A DNA stretch of 64,000 nt from an uncultured Muribaculum sp. Its GTDB lineage: Bacteria; Bacteroidota; Bacteroidia; Bacteroidales; Muribaculaceae. Below the pieces are notes generated by a model. The model was not told where the DNA came from, did no database searches, and saw nothing but the letters and a program-made list of their open reading frames with translations. Position 1 is the stretch's first letter. Each line of letters starts with the position of its first letter. The position numbers and the translations under genes were made by a program. The stretch spans positions 10,612 to 74,611 of the forward strand of contig CAJTSJ010000011.1 of the NCBI GenBank assembly GCA_910578785.1, written 5' to 3'. Shown piece by piece: positions 26,969 through 34,641 of the stretch.

Positions 26969-28213
26969 CTATTCGGAAGGATAAGAGAATTTGTCAAACA
27001 CGTAAATTCCAAACAAACCGTGCCTATATGTTATTATGACTTCGCTTCGGGGCGGAACTTTATATAATTCGACATCATCAATTTTCATTATTCTGTTTCC
27101 GGTCTTAAGCTCCACTACAGTTACAAATCGGCTGAAATCTCCCCTGCCTCTGCCTATATGGTGGAATTTACCATTGGTCACGATTGCAGTTTCACTTATC
27201 GGTCCGGATGCAAACAGCCGGTTTATTCCATCAAACAATCCGACACATGCACCGACGGCCATTACTCCGCAGGCAAAACCCAAAGTGACCGACATTAGCA
27301 TGCCTACAAACAATCCATTCCCTTTCAGACCGTTTTTAAGTGTAATAATCAGGAAATATACAGAAACCGACAAGCATCCGCCAAACCAGATCCACCAAGG
27401 AACGTCGTAGAGTGTACGCTTATGCAGATCGAAGAAATAAAACAACACCGGAATATATACGGGAGCCAATACAACCCAATATACCCATTCGGGCAACAGT
27501 CTATACCAAGGCTTGCGTCTGTGCTTTTCAATATCGCACCCCGCAGAAACCCGACCGGCATTCTCCGAGGCATCCGAGCGCTTCAGATGCTTTAAAGGCC
27601 ATTTGGTAAACAATCTGAATATGGATTTTCTATCGCACCAACGGCGGATATAGGTATAGCTGTCGCTGAACATTCCGCTTCGAAACATACAACGGTGCTT
27701 ATTTTTGCGTGCCTCCCTGATTATTGCCATAGCTTCTTCCTCCCTGCCGTTATGGATGAGAGCCATAAGATAAAGAAGCCGGTCGGGGTCATGATCCATC
27801 CGGGATTCATCGGGATAAAAGAGGTCGGCATCAGGGTTATCCGCTATAAACCTTGTTATTTCGGCGGTCGCATCGTTAAATACCTGTGCAAATAGACTTT
27901 CAAGCTTGCTCTTGTCGGCCGTATCTTTAATCTCATAAGTAGCCAGCACTTGCCCTGAAAGAGAGTAAGCTCCTGTTCCGCGCAAGCTCATAGGCTCTTT
28001 CTTGTTTTCCGATGCGCCCCATATATCCCACCATAAGTCATCGGCATACATGGGTTTTACAGTGAGACGGGCTTCATCTGTCAGAAAAGACAGACAGAAG
28101 AAGTAGCCACCATCAACCTCAAAGTTGATATAGGAACTTTGGCGAAAGCCATATTTTCGGCTCACGCTACGTCTCACATCAGCTATTATTTTCTTATACT
28201 CCTTGTCGGTCAT
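26969..28213 (-). CDS. Membrane protein with N-terminal cytoplasmic domain, unknown function
   Basis: 414 residues. The ATG at 28213 is chosen over an in-frame TTG five codons upstream that would overlap the preceding gene. Residues 1-225 form a soluble domain (GGYFFCLSFLTDEARLTVKP, ADDLWWDIWG, MSLRGTGAYSLSGQ) whose strand pattern vaguely recalls DUF4304. Residues about 235-335 hold four membrane helices, and the last 80 residues are a soluble beta-rich tail (HHIGRGRGDFSRFVTVVEL). No catalytic motif is seen. It is the last gene of the accessory array and starts 7 nt after its neighbour ends. Confidence 0.65.
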   Translation of the reverse strand: MTDKEYKKIIADVRRSVSRKYGFRQSSYINFEVDGGYFFCLSFLTDEARLTVKPMYADDLWWDIWGASENKKEPMSLRGTGAYSLSGQVLATYEIKDTADKSKLESLFAQVFNDATAEITRFIADNPDADLFYPDESRMDHDPDRLLYLMALIHNGREEEAMAIIREARKNKHRCMFRSGMFSDSYTYIRRWCDRKSIFRLFTKWPLKHLKRSDASENAGRVSAGCDIEKHRRKPWYRLLPEWVYWVVLAPVYIPVLFYFFDLHKRTLYDVPWWIWFGGCLSVSVYFLIITLKNGLKGNGLFVGMLMSVTLGFACGVMAVGACVGLFDGINRLFASGPISETAIVTNGKFHHIGRGRGDFSRFVTVVELKTGNRIMKIDDVELYKVPPRSEVIITYRHGLFGIYVFDKFSYPSE

Positions 28214-28220
28214 CGCCTTG

Positions 28221-28520
28221 CTATTCAAAACCTATTGTTAATGCTTTAACTGCGTAATTCCAACTCCAGATATATATTGCTCCCATCAGTCCAATACCAA
28301 TAATAAGGAAAACAAGCAAAGCAATCCCGACATCTTTATGTCTATTTCTAAAAGCATAAACCACATTTACCGACTGCGCAATTATCAGCAATAGATTCGC
28401 CGCCAAAAGCCACCTGTTGACTTCTGCTGTACCGCCAACGAACAGCACAGCAAATGAGGCCGCGAACACAATCGCAAATAATACGATAATCACCCATTTT
28501 GCTTTATATATCAGTTTCAT
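28221..28520 (-). CDS. Small inner-membrane protein, unknown function
   Basis: 99 residues with three hydrophobic helices (about 9-27, 36-55 and 64-88) and a short basic loop (RNRHKD). Not recognised. Its ATG overlaps the stop of the upstream gene as ATGA and is preceded by a GGAGG ribosome-binding site that is part of a cassette repeated at two other junctions in the array. Confidence 0.6.
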   Translation of the reverse strand: MKLIYKAKWVIIVLFAIVFAASFAVLFVGGTAEVNRWLLAANLLLIIAQSVNVVYAFRNRHKDVGIALLVFLIIGIGLMGAIYIWSWNYAVKALTIGFE

Positions 28521-28552
28521 CGCTTGCCTCCTTCCCGATTTAACAATTCTTG
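28515..28552 (-). repeat. Junction cassette copy 1
   Basis: Gene-end, GGAGG ribosome-binding site and ATGAAA start at the boundary of the 193-residue and 99-residue protein genes. Positions 28515-28537 are identical to 30241-30263 over 23 nt. A further 9 nt (28544-28552) match 30264-30272 after a 6-nt indel. The upstream gene ends in frame as QELLNREGGKR-stop. Confidence 0.8.
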
Positions 28553-29098
28553 TTTTGGAACAAGATCTATCGACTCAATCTTTGCAATGTCTGCGGCAAT
28601 AGGGATTAAAGTCAGTTCCACGTTATAATCTTGTCGTAACACCTCAGCACCGGAGTATTCCCTAAGATTGAAAGTCCGACCGAATGATTTGCCATTATAT
28701 CTGAAATAAATTTCATCAATATTAGATGTTGAGTAACCGTTTAACGGTGTTTCAATTACAATGTAGCCTTTCTGTTTTGCAATAATATCAAGAGTAACAA
28801 AACCGATAACTACCAATGAAAGACACGATAACGCACCACCCTTAACCCATCGACTTGCCTTTGATTGTTTTGGCACGATGTAACTGCCTATTGTCAATAA
28901 ACAAACGACCCATGTAGCCCAATCATACATCTGACAAGTAATAAGGAAGCCTCTCGACAGCCATATCGCTATCCCAAACAATCCGATTATTGCCCAAAGC
29001 AAATAATCAATTGTTCGAGAGCGAACATCCTTATATATCTCCATGCCGATGACATATATGATAAAGGCTATCGTTATGTATTTCATTACGTAATCCAT
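28517..29098 (-). CDS. Membrane protein with C-terminal extracytoplasmic domain, unknown function
   Basis: 193 residues. Four hydrophobic segments lie in the first 125 residues (the first begins YITIAFIIYVIGMEIY), followed by a soluble domain (PLNGYSTSNIDEIYFRYNGKSFGRTFNL) and the ending LLNREGGKR. The same ending, NRKGGKR, closes the otherwise different protein encoded at 31664-32380, because both gene ends belong to the repeated junction cassette. Function is not recognised. Confidence 0.6.
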   Translation of the reverse strand: MDYVMKYITIAFIIYVIGMEIYKDVRSRTIDYLLWAIIGLFGIAIWLSRGFLITCQMYDWATWVVCLLTIGSYIVPKQSKASRWVKGGALSCLSLVVIGFVTLDIIAKQKGYIVIETPLNGYSTSNIDEIYFRYNGKSFGRTFNLREYSGAEVLRQDYNVELTLIPIAADIAKIESIDLVPKQELLNREGGKR

Positions 29099-29130
29099 AA
29101 TTAATACAATTTCAGACTCTTGCTTATCTA

Positions 29131-29367
29131 TTATTTGGCTATTAAAATCAGTATCACTGCGATGACAAGAAAGCCGAAAAATCCGTTGGCAAGGTTGTTG
29201 TCGGCATGGTCTATGTCATTGAAATCTTCCGAACCATAGCGGATTTGCCTGTATGACACCTTCTGCCCTCGACGGAACAGCCGCATACACCCATACCGAA
29301 GCCCGGCTCCGATATGAAGAACCGCTGACCTGAACCATGAACGGATAAATATAGCTATCAATTCCAT
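29131..29367 (-). CDS. Small protein with C-terminal membrane helix, unknown function
   Basis: 78 residues. An arginine-rich N-terminal half (RLFRRGQKVSYRQIRYG) is followed by one strong hydrophobic helix at the end (FFGFLVIAVILILI). Not recognised. It starts 6 nt after the upstream lipoprotein gene ends, and the next gene begins 32 nt downstream, so it fits the same transcript. Confidence 0.5.
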   Translation of the reverse strand: MELIAIFIRSWFRSAVLHIGAGLRYGCMRLFRRGQKVSYRQIRYGSEDFNDIDHADNNLANGFFGFLVIAVILILIAK

Positions 29368-29373
29368 ATCCTG

Positions 29374-30246
29374 TTATATCACTTTACGCTCGCCTGTCTC
29401 TATTTTTGAAATCTTGTTTGTGGCCCCGTCGACTTCCATGTAAAGTATATCGGTCACGTTATCATCGTTGGGATTAGGCTTGTATTTCACCTCAAATGAA
29501 TACTTTTCCAATGGGAGGCCGTTTAGCTCGTCAAGATTATTTATTTGAAGCGTCCGGTCGGCGTGCCTGAAGTCGGTATCGTCCGAAACAATCGGGAGTG
29601 TCGTGGCTGACAGTTCTTCAGCAAGTTCTTTGGTGCAAAAATGTTCATAGAGCCGTTTCAAATCTGCCGCAGATGCGCCGACCGCTCTTTCGTTAAGATA
29701 CAGAGCCATAAAATCGGCGATATAACTATTCCCATCAACGCCCATCTCATATTCAAGGACTGAGAGATTTGATGTGCCGTCGGGAAGAATCTGATACAGC
29801 ATATTCCAACCGTCGTCCGTGTCTGGCAGAAAGCATCCAAATGATAAATATATAGCTGAGTCCGAAGCCCAGAATACATAGCCACCCCACTGCATCATAT
29901 ATTCACCTTCGTTGCCGACCACATCTTTTGTCCGTATCTCCTTGTCGAAATACACGACTTTATTGTCATAAGACAGGGTCAGAAACACAGACGAATCCCT
30001 TACTGCCCAATCATCCCGCCCGACTACGACTTCGTTGGAATCTTTTGTAGTTTTGACAGTCCAATGTCCTATAACTGTATCTTCAATTACCCTGCCTCTG
30101 ACGATTTCAGAGTCGGTCACAATTACAGAATCTTCTGTCGGTAGTTGTTGTTGCGACGCATTGCCGAGCTTTCCCTGCCCGGAACAAGTCGCAATCAAGC
30201 CTGAGACTATAACTGCAGAAGCAATAACACTAATCAATTTTTTCAT
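29374..30246 (-). CDS. Putative lipoprotein, unknown function
   Basis: 290 residues. The signal peptide ends in a lipobox-like LIATCSG (Cys about 21). The mature chain is rich in beta strands and aspartate; YVFWASDSAIYLSFGCFLPDTD and the C-terminal region ending NKISKIETGER suggest two beta-sandwich or cystatin-like domains, but no family is claimed. Translation starts inside the 3' end of the preceding gene (17-nt overlap), at the AAGGAGGCAAGCGATG cassette. Confidence 0.6.
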   Translation of the reverse strand: MKKLISVIASAVIVSGLIATCSGQGKLGNASQQQLPTEDSVIVTDSEIVRGRVIEDTVIGHWTVKTTKDSNEVVVGRDDWAVRDSSVFLTLSYDNKVVYFDKEIRTKDVVGNEGEYMMQWGGYVFWASDSAIYLSFGCFLPDTDDGWNMLYQILPDGTSNLSVLEYEMGVDGNSYIADFMALYLNERAVGASAADLKRLYEHFCTKELAEELSATTLPIVSDDTDFRHADRTLQINNLDELNGLPLEKYSFEVKYKPNPNDDNVTDILYMEVDGATNKISKIETGERKVI

Positions 30247-30958
30247 CGCTTGCCTCCTTCCCGCAATTCTTGACTGATTGTTGTACTTTTATTTTCAGAT
30301 ATACTCCCTGCTGTCTTTTATGGTCATAAGTCTTCAAGTATAGTATATTATTGTCATGCCAAAAGATATGGCGAAGTCCATCATCTTCTTGTTGATAAAC
30401 AAAGGTTTCTCCGTCAAATTGAGTGTTTTTATATGATTCAAATTCATAAAACATATCTCCCTCTCGGCGAAAGAATCTCAAATCCAGCGGCCCATCGCAG
30501 TCATGTCCTGTCTGCGATACGTATATCCCGTTTGCATTTATAGCCGTATGTGATGCCGCCTCACATAGGTATTTGCCACTCTCAGCATCAAACCACCATA
30601 CAGAATCGTCAAATGGACTGTCTGGTATAACGAAACCATACAACTTTAATTCCGGAAGATACAATAATTGTTGTTTGTCAAAGCCAAAATGCCCCTCAAC
30701 AAAATCAATGATTTCTTGCCGCCTAACAGAATCAAGCCGTTCAAATTTATTCTGCGATTCTTTTAACACCATACTCACGATTTCGTTATCGGGAATGGAG
30801 TCTGCGGGAATAACATTATAGCGAGAATACTCTTTTTCTGTATAAGCATATTCAGCTTTGCCTATTTCCTCTACTGAGAAAACAGTTTGAGCGGATGCGA
30901 CAGCAACACTTGCTATCACAATCAGCAACACCCAAAATCGTTTATCGGTCAGCTTCAT
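30230..30958 (-). CDS. Exported protein, unknown function
   Basis: 242 residues from the ATG at 30958, which opens a Sec signal peptide (FWVLLIVIASVAVASAQ). The frame is open 70 codons further upstream, but that part lies antiphase inside the preceding gene and lacks a signal peptide. The mature part is rich in aromatic residues (SVWWFDAESGKYLCEA; LRHIFWHDNNILYLKTYD). Its 3' end runs through the repeated junction cassette in a shifted frame (it ends CGKEASDEKID), where sister genes read REGGKR-stop. It overlaps both neighbours by 17 nt. Confidence 0.6.
   Translation of the reverse strand: MKLTDKRFWVLLIVIASVAVASAQTVFSVEEIGKAEYAYTEKEYSRYNVIPADSIPDNEIVSMVLKESQNKFERLDSVRRQEIIDFVEGHFGFDKQQLLYLPELKLYGFVIPDSPFDDSVWWFDAESGKYLCEAASHTAINANGIYVSQTGHDCDGPLDLRFFRREGDMFYEFESYKNTQFDGETFVYQQEDDGLRHIFWHDNNILYLKTYDHKRQQGVYLKIKVQQSVKNCGKEASDEKID
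30241..30272 (-). repeat. Junction cassette copy 2, read in a shifted frame
   Basis: Same 23 nt plus 9 nt as copy 1, without the 6-nt insert. In the ancestral frame it would read QELREGGKR-stop, but the upstream gene here crosses it in another frame and ends 17 nt inside the next gene. Confidence 0.8.
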
Positions 30959-31667
30959 ATATAAGTTTGCCATTTTGTTTATAGTTCCAGAACTTGCGAT
31001 AGCAGTTGCCTTCGCCATCGTAATATTTCCACACGCCAAATTCATTGCTGAAATCATCTTCCGGATTTTCGCAGTATGTAACCCATCCTTCACTTCGAAG
31101 GCTACCATCTTTATATAAATATAAATAACGAATATATGCGATAGAGTCGGGCACTCCGATGTAATCACCTATCGGACAAATCTGCAAATGATTGTAACTG
31201 ATGCTATCCATTAGTGGTGCCATATTGTAGTCCTGCTCAAAGGTTGAAATCCTATTGATTGCAGCTATTGCACCTGCGTTTATGGGCAGCTCAACATAAT
31301 AGATATCCGGCTCCTTTGTCCAACGGTGTTCTTCACTTATATATTGTGTAAGAACTCCATCATCTGAAGTGTATTCTATAACATATTCTTTATCGTTAAA
31401 TCTGATATAGTCAAAGTAAATGCCCTTAAAGGCATACCCTCCATAAGTTTGCTCAAACCCTACACAGGACAACGACTCGGGCAGCCGTCCGTTGGCTGAA
31501 ATATAAGATTCAATTCTATCGACGATTTTATCTCGATTGTCAATCTCGCCATTTCTTCGAGCTGACACGTTATATCCTATAAGGTAAGTTGCAATAATAA
31601 CAATGGCTACAATCAGAACAAAAGCAATTGCAATTGAATATGCGATTATCTTACCAAATCTTTTCAT
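30942..31667 (-). CDS. Single-pass membrane protein with MORN-like C-terminus, unknown function
   Basis: 241 residues. One N-terminal membrane anchor (residues 8-30, IAYSIAIAFVLIVAIVIIAT) is followed by an extracytoplasmic domain. DKIVDRIESYISANGRLPES resembles the helix-turn found in pilin-like and immunity-type proteins. Near the end, GWVTYCENPEDDFSNEFG and VWKYYDGEGN look like MORN/toxin_YwqK-type strands. The start overlaps the upstream stop (ATGA) and has the GGAGG cassette before it. Family assignment is tentative. Confidence 0.6.
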   Translation of the reverse strand: MKRFGKIIAYSIAIAFVLIVAIVIIATYLIGYNVSARRNGEIDNRDKIVDRIESYISANGRLPESLSCVGFEQTYGGYAFKGIYFDYIRFNDKEYVIEYTSDDGVLTQYISEEHRWTKEPDIYYVELPINAGAIAAINRISTFEQDYNMAPLMDSISYNHLQICPIGDYIGVPDSIAYIRYLYLYKDGSLRSEGWVTYCENPEDDFSNEFGVWKYYDGEGNCYRKFWNYKQNGKLIYEADR

Positions 31668-31680
31668 CGCTTGCCTCCTT
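31662..31680 (-). repeat. Junction cassette copy 3
   Basis: 19 nt identical to the start-proximal part of copies 1 and 2, at the junction of the DUF4304-type gene and the MORN-like gene. The upstream gene ends NRKGGKR-stop. Confidence 0.75.
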
Positions 31681-32380
31681 TCCTGTTAATACATTGATTT
31701 GGTACTACGTCTGATTCGGTATTGTATCCGGTGAAGAATGGCATTACATAATCCGTAAGGTCATGCTCTATATCATCCCATAGCTTCATTACATCAGTAT
31801 CTGAAGTAATACTATACCATCGGTCCTCGTTAGTCGGCAATAAATCCCCAATTCTCTCCCTGACGGCGCACTCATATTCTTTTGGGAAAGCGGGTGCAAT
31901 CCCGGTGTGCTTAAAATCATAATGCTCAAGCCAAAACCGCTCTGTGTATATGCCGAGGTTGAGTGTGAATCGTATCTGCATGGCATTATTCCATTTGTCA
32001 TTCTGAATGTTTGCGCAATAACCTACCGAACCGTTGTACTTGAAAAAATGATTACCGCGCTTTTTGAACTCATTTTCCTTTAGGGAATCTGCAATCTTAC
32101 CAAATATAAACGTGCGCTTCTCTTGAACATCCATTTTAGGCAACGATGGTTTATCGAATCGAATCATGATGCCTAATGCCAGTAAAACCACGGCTCCCAA
32201 AATTGGCGTTTGCCATGAGATAGTCCCCTCGACAGGATCTCCGTATCTGCTTGTTACTATGCTTGACGAATCAATGTCCAATAGATACATAAAGATTCCT
32301 ATGCCAAGCATTATCGCCGAGCATACCATAAGGATGATGAATCCCTGACGCTGAAACCTATTCTTCATGGCCATTGTCAT
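31664..32380 (-). CDS. DUF4304-type protein with N-terminal membrane helices (immunity-like)
   Basis: 238 residues. Two membrane helices (about 14-34 and 57-75) precede a soluble domain (about 90-225). Its segments EFKKRGNHFFKYNGSVGYCA, IQNDKWNNAMQIRFTLNLG and the later RWYSI resemble DUF4304, a family found next to polymorphic toxins and in orphan immunity clusters. No toxin gene is in the window. The start has several nearby Met codons (residues 1, 3 and 5). It begins 12 nt after the first array gene and ends in the repeated cassette with NRKGGKR. Confidence 0.65.
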   Translation of the reverse strand: MTMAMKNRFQRQGFIILMVCSAIMLGIGIFMYLLDIDSSSIVTSRYGDPVEGTISWQTPILGAVVLLALGIMIRFDKPSLPKMDVQEKRTFIFGKIADSLKENEFKKRGNHFFKYNGSVGYCANIQNDKWNNAMQIRFTLNLGIYTERFWLEHYDFKHTGIAPAFPKEYECAVRERIGDLLPTNEDRWYSITSDTDVMKLWDDIEHDLTDYVMPFFTGYNTESDVVPNQCINRKGGKR

Positions 32381-32392
32381 ATGCGGAGTTAA

Positions 32393-33316
32393 TTACCACC
32401 ACGGATTTTTATATGATGCACGGCTGTCACCACTTTCGGGTTCGACAATATCAAGGTCTTTCCATTGCATAAATCTATCCCATTCGGGTGAGGCATATTT
32501 GGGATTAACGTGGATTTCACCGGCTCCTATATCGAAATCAAAGCGGAATGGCAGACGATTATCTCCCCACATACAGCGTTTTACTATCGCGGGGTTCTTG
32601 TAGCTCTGCCATGTGCCTACATAGGAGCGGTTCATATATCCGTCGCCGTCCTCATCTATATTGTCTACCTTAATGACATCAGGCGCATCCCCCGTGACAT
32701 ATCCGTACGCGCCGAATATACCGCGAAATACTCCGCTTCCATTTTGTTTAGAATCTTCCTTGAGCGAATAATCGGCGATGATTTTATAGCAGTCGGGAGA
32801 ATCGGCGTCACGCTCAAAAACACGGTAGATTTTCTTGATTTTGACTTCTCCCGAAAAATCGCAGACATTCTTTTTAACCTTTGTCCGGCCTCTTACGGAG
32901 TATGCCACGGAATCCAACTTTACCGCATCAGGATAGAAATAGACCTCTATCCGTTTGAAATCATTGCCAAGCACACCGTTGACGGGAGCATCAAAAGTGT
33001 AGCTACCCCAATAACCGTATGTTTTTAGAAAGGTAGGCTCCAACTGAAGTTTCCCCTCAATGAATAGCTGAGTACAGTCCTCAAACAACTGCCCTTCAAT
33101 AGGTATCAGATAAGTTTCATATAAATCGCTGTAATCCATTTGGTCAAGATCGAGTGCATTATTGTCTATCCAATAATACACTGCGCCAAGTGCGTCGCGC
33201 TCAATTTTGAGCGGACTTGTGTCTGTTTGCATAGAATTCCTATGACTTTGCGCCCATAGGTTGCAGGAGAGAGCAAAGCCAACACACAGAATCAGTATCT
33301 TATATAGTGTTGCCAT
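32393..33316 (-). CDS. Exported protein with an EF-hand-like loop, first gene of the array
   Basis: 307 residues starting at ATG 33316, which opens a Sec signal peptide (ILILCVGFALSCNLWAQ). Twenty extra in-frame codons upstream cross a promoter-like element and add nothing. The mature chain is beta-rich with paired hydrophobic strands. NIDEDGDGYMNRSYVG (about residues 220-235) has the DxDxDG spacing of calcium-binding EF-hand loops. No family is recognised. It lies 12 nt ahead of the DUF4304-type gene and likely heads the transcript that runs to 26969. Confidence 0.65.
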   Translation of the reverse strand: MATLYKILILCVGFALSCNLWAQSHRNSMQTDTSPLKIERDALGAVYYWIDNNALDLDQMDYSDLYETYLIPIEGQLFEDCTQLFIEGKLQLEPTFLKTYGYWGSYTFDAPVNGVLGNDFKRIEVYFYPDAVKLDSVAYSVRGRTKVKKNVCDFSGEVKIKKIYRVFERDADSPDCYKIIADYSLKEDSKQNGSGVFRGIFGAYGYVTGDAPDVIKVDNIDEDGDGYMNRSYVGTWQSYKNPAIVKRCMWGDNRLPFRFDFDIGAGEIHVNPKYASPEWDRFMQWKDLDIVEPESGDSRASYKNPWW

Positions 33317-33319
33317 ACG

Positions 33320-33327
33320 CAAATTTA
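33320..33327 (-). promoter_or_regulatory. -7 element directly before the first array gene
   Basis: TAAATTTG on the minus strand ends 3 nt before the ATG at 33316. Transcription would start at or next to the start codon, implying a leaderless message. No good TTG box is seen 20 nt upstream. Confidence 0.4.
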
Positions 33328-33425
33328 CAATGAAAATTTCGTAATTCGGTGATAATATGGCAAGAAAAATCCGCATCTACACAGCTACCACCATGAAAAT
33401 GCGGATAATGCGGATAATGCAGGAG

Positions 33426-33944
33426 TTAATCTTGATATTTGCCCGTTTGCAGAGCAAACATCTCTTTCTGACGCTCAATTTCCATGGTTAATTCTTCCTT
33501 TGTCGGGAGATATGTCAGATATTTTGCTGCGTATAGTTGCTTGCTATCTTTAAGGATCGAATACCGTGCTAAATCCTTGCTTGTTTCCGAGCAAAGGAGT
33601 AAGCCGATAGTCGGGTTATCGCCTTCCGAACATTTCAACTCGTCGTACATGCGGATATACATATCCATCTGCCCGATGTCCTCATGCGTAATTCTCGATG
33701 TCTTTAAGTCTATTAGCAGAAAACATTTAAGGATATAGTTGTAGAATACGAGGTCTATATAGTATTCACCTATGTCTGTTTTTATCCTCTGCTGACGGGC
33801 AACAAAAGCATAGCCTTTGCCAAGTTCAAGGATGAATTTTTGTAGGTGGTCGATTATTGCGGATTCAAGATTGGTTTCCGAATAAGCAACCTCTTGCGAA
33901 AATCCTAAAAATTCAGCGACAACAGGATTTCGCAGGAATTTATG
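33426..33944 (-). pseudogene. YhcG/DUF1016 PD-(D/E)XK nuclease, C-terminal half after an in-frame stop
   Basis: This is the direct in-frame continuation of the N-terminal half at 33945-34604, separated only by TGA (33945-33947). Reading from 33944, it gives HKFLRNPVVAEFLGF, then LGKGYAFVARQQ, YYIDLVFYN and CFLLIDLKTSRITHEDIGQMD, the PD-(D/E)XK core of the YhcG family (IDLVFYN with Asp, LIDLK with Asp and Lys). It then ends FALQTGKYQD. No other stop interrupts about 170 codons. The first internal Met is at 33668, beyond the nuclease core, so re-initiation would not rescue activity. Reason for the stop: recent nonsense mutation, sequencing error or readthrough. Confidence 0.85.
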
Positions 33945-34604
33945 TCAGTCTTTCTGATAATCTGTTGTAAGCCGTTTCATCTCATCTACAACTTCACCAC
34001 GTTTTGATTCTGGTGTCTGGAGCAGACGATGATAATATTGAGAGCCAATGTTGCGGTCAAGGGTTCGGACGCTCCAGTTCTCTCCGATAGCTTCCATCAT
34101 ATACCAATCACGCTCGTCATCGTCTTTAACTCGCAGCAATCTTTCGTAGTGTGACCACGATAAATTGGGGATATTATATCTGATTTCAAATTGGTCAGAC
34201 GGTGTCTGACCTTTTGACGGAATTAACACAGAAGATTGGTCAGACAGTGTCTGACTAATTCGCTTTGATTCAGCAAGCAGTGCTTGCTGAATATCCAAAC
34301 CTCTGAACAACAGATAGAACTTTTTAAAATTTTTTATTTGAGTAAGGCTGTAACCTTTGCCATATTCTGCCGTTAACGCTTCGGATGCAAGTTCTATAAT
34401 CCGTTTGCCGTATTCAGCACGCTCCCGGCCATACTGCTCCTGTTCAACGATTCTTTTTCCAACAAGCCAATTTGCAGCGACTTGAAAGAGGTCTGCGGTC
34501 TGATATGCCTTTTGTTTGGCGGTATATACTATCGCTTTTATATCGCTGATAAATTGAGCGTCATCAGCGTTGATATTATTGTATTTATTCAGATCGGATT
34601 TCAT
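33945..34604 (-). pseudogene. YhcG/DUF1016 PD-(D/E)XK nuclease, N-terminal half
   Basis: 219 residues of the DUF1016_N domain: a helical region with NWLVGKRIVEQEQYGRERAEYGKRII, ALTAEYGKGYSLTQIKNFKKFY and NLSWSHYERLLRVKD, then TLDRNIGSQYYHRLL, all characteristic of YhcG proteins. It ends QKD-TGA, and the nuclease domain follows in the same frame. The two halves together make 392 codons, close to the usual family size. The family is common in defence islands and next to restriction genes. A TAACTTTG element ends 4 nt before the ATG. Confidence 0.85.
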
Positions 34605-34608
34605 TTTG

Positions 34609-34616
34609 CAAAGTTA
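34609..34616 (-). promoter_or_regulatory. -7 element directly before the YhcG-family gene
   Basis: TAACTTTG on the minus strand ends 4 nt before the ATG at 34604, again suggesting a leaderless or nearly leaderless transcript. The TTG box is not evident. Confidence 0.4.
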
Positions 34617-34641
34617 CGAATTTTATTGAGAATCAGGGCTG

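Noticed and set aside
30959..31168. 70-codon N-terminal extension of the 242-residue exported protein
   Set aside because: Antiphase inside the upstream gene and would bury the signal peptide.
33395..33420. Short 9-bp tandem repeat (GCGGATAAT twice)
   Set aside because: Only two copies in an intergenic spacer; not a CRISPR or functional array.
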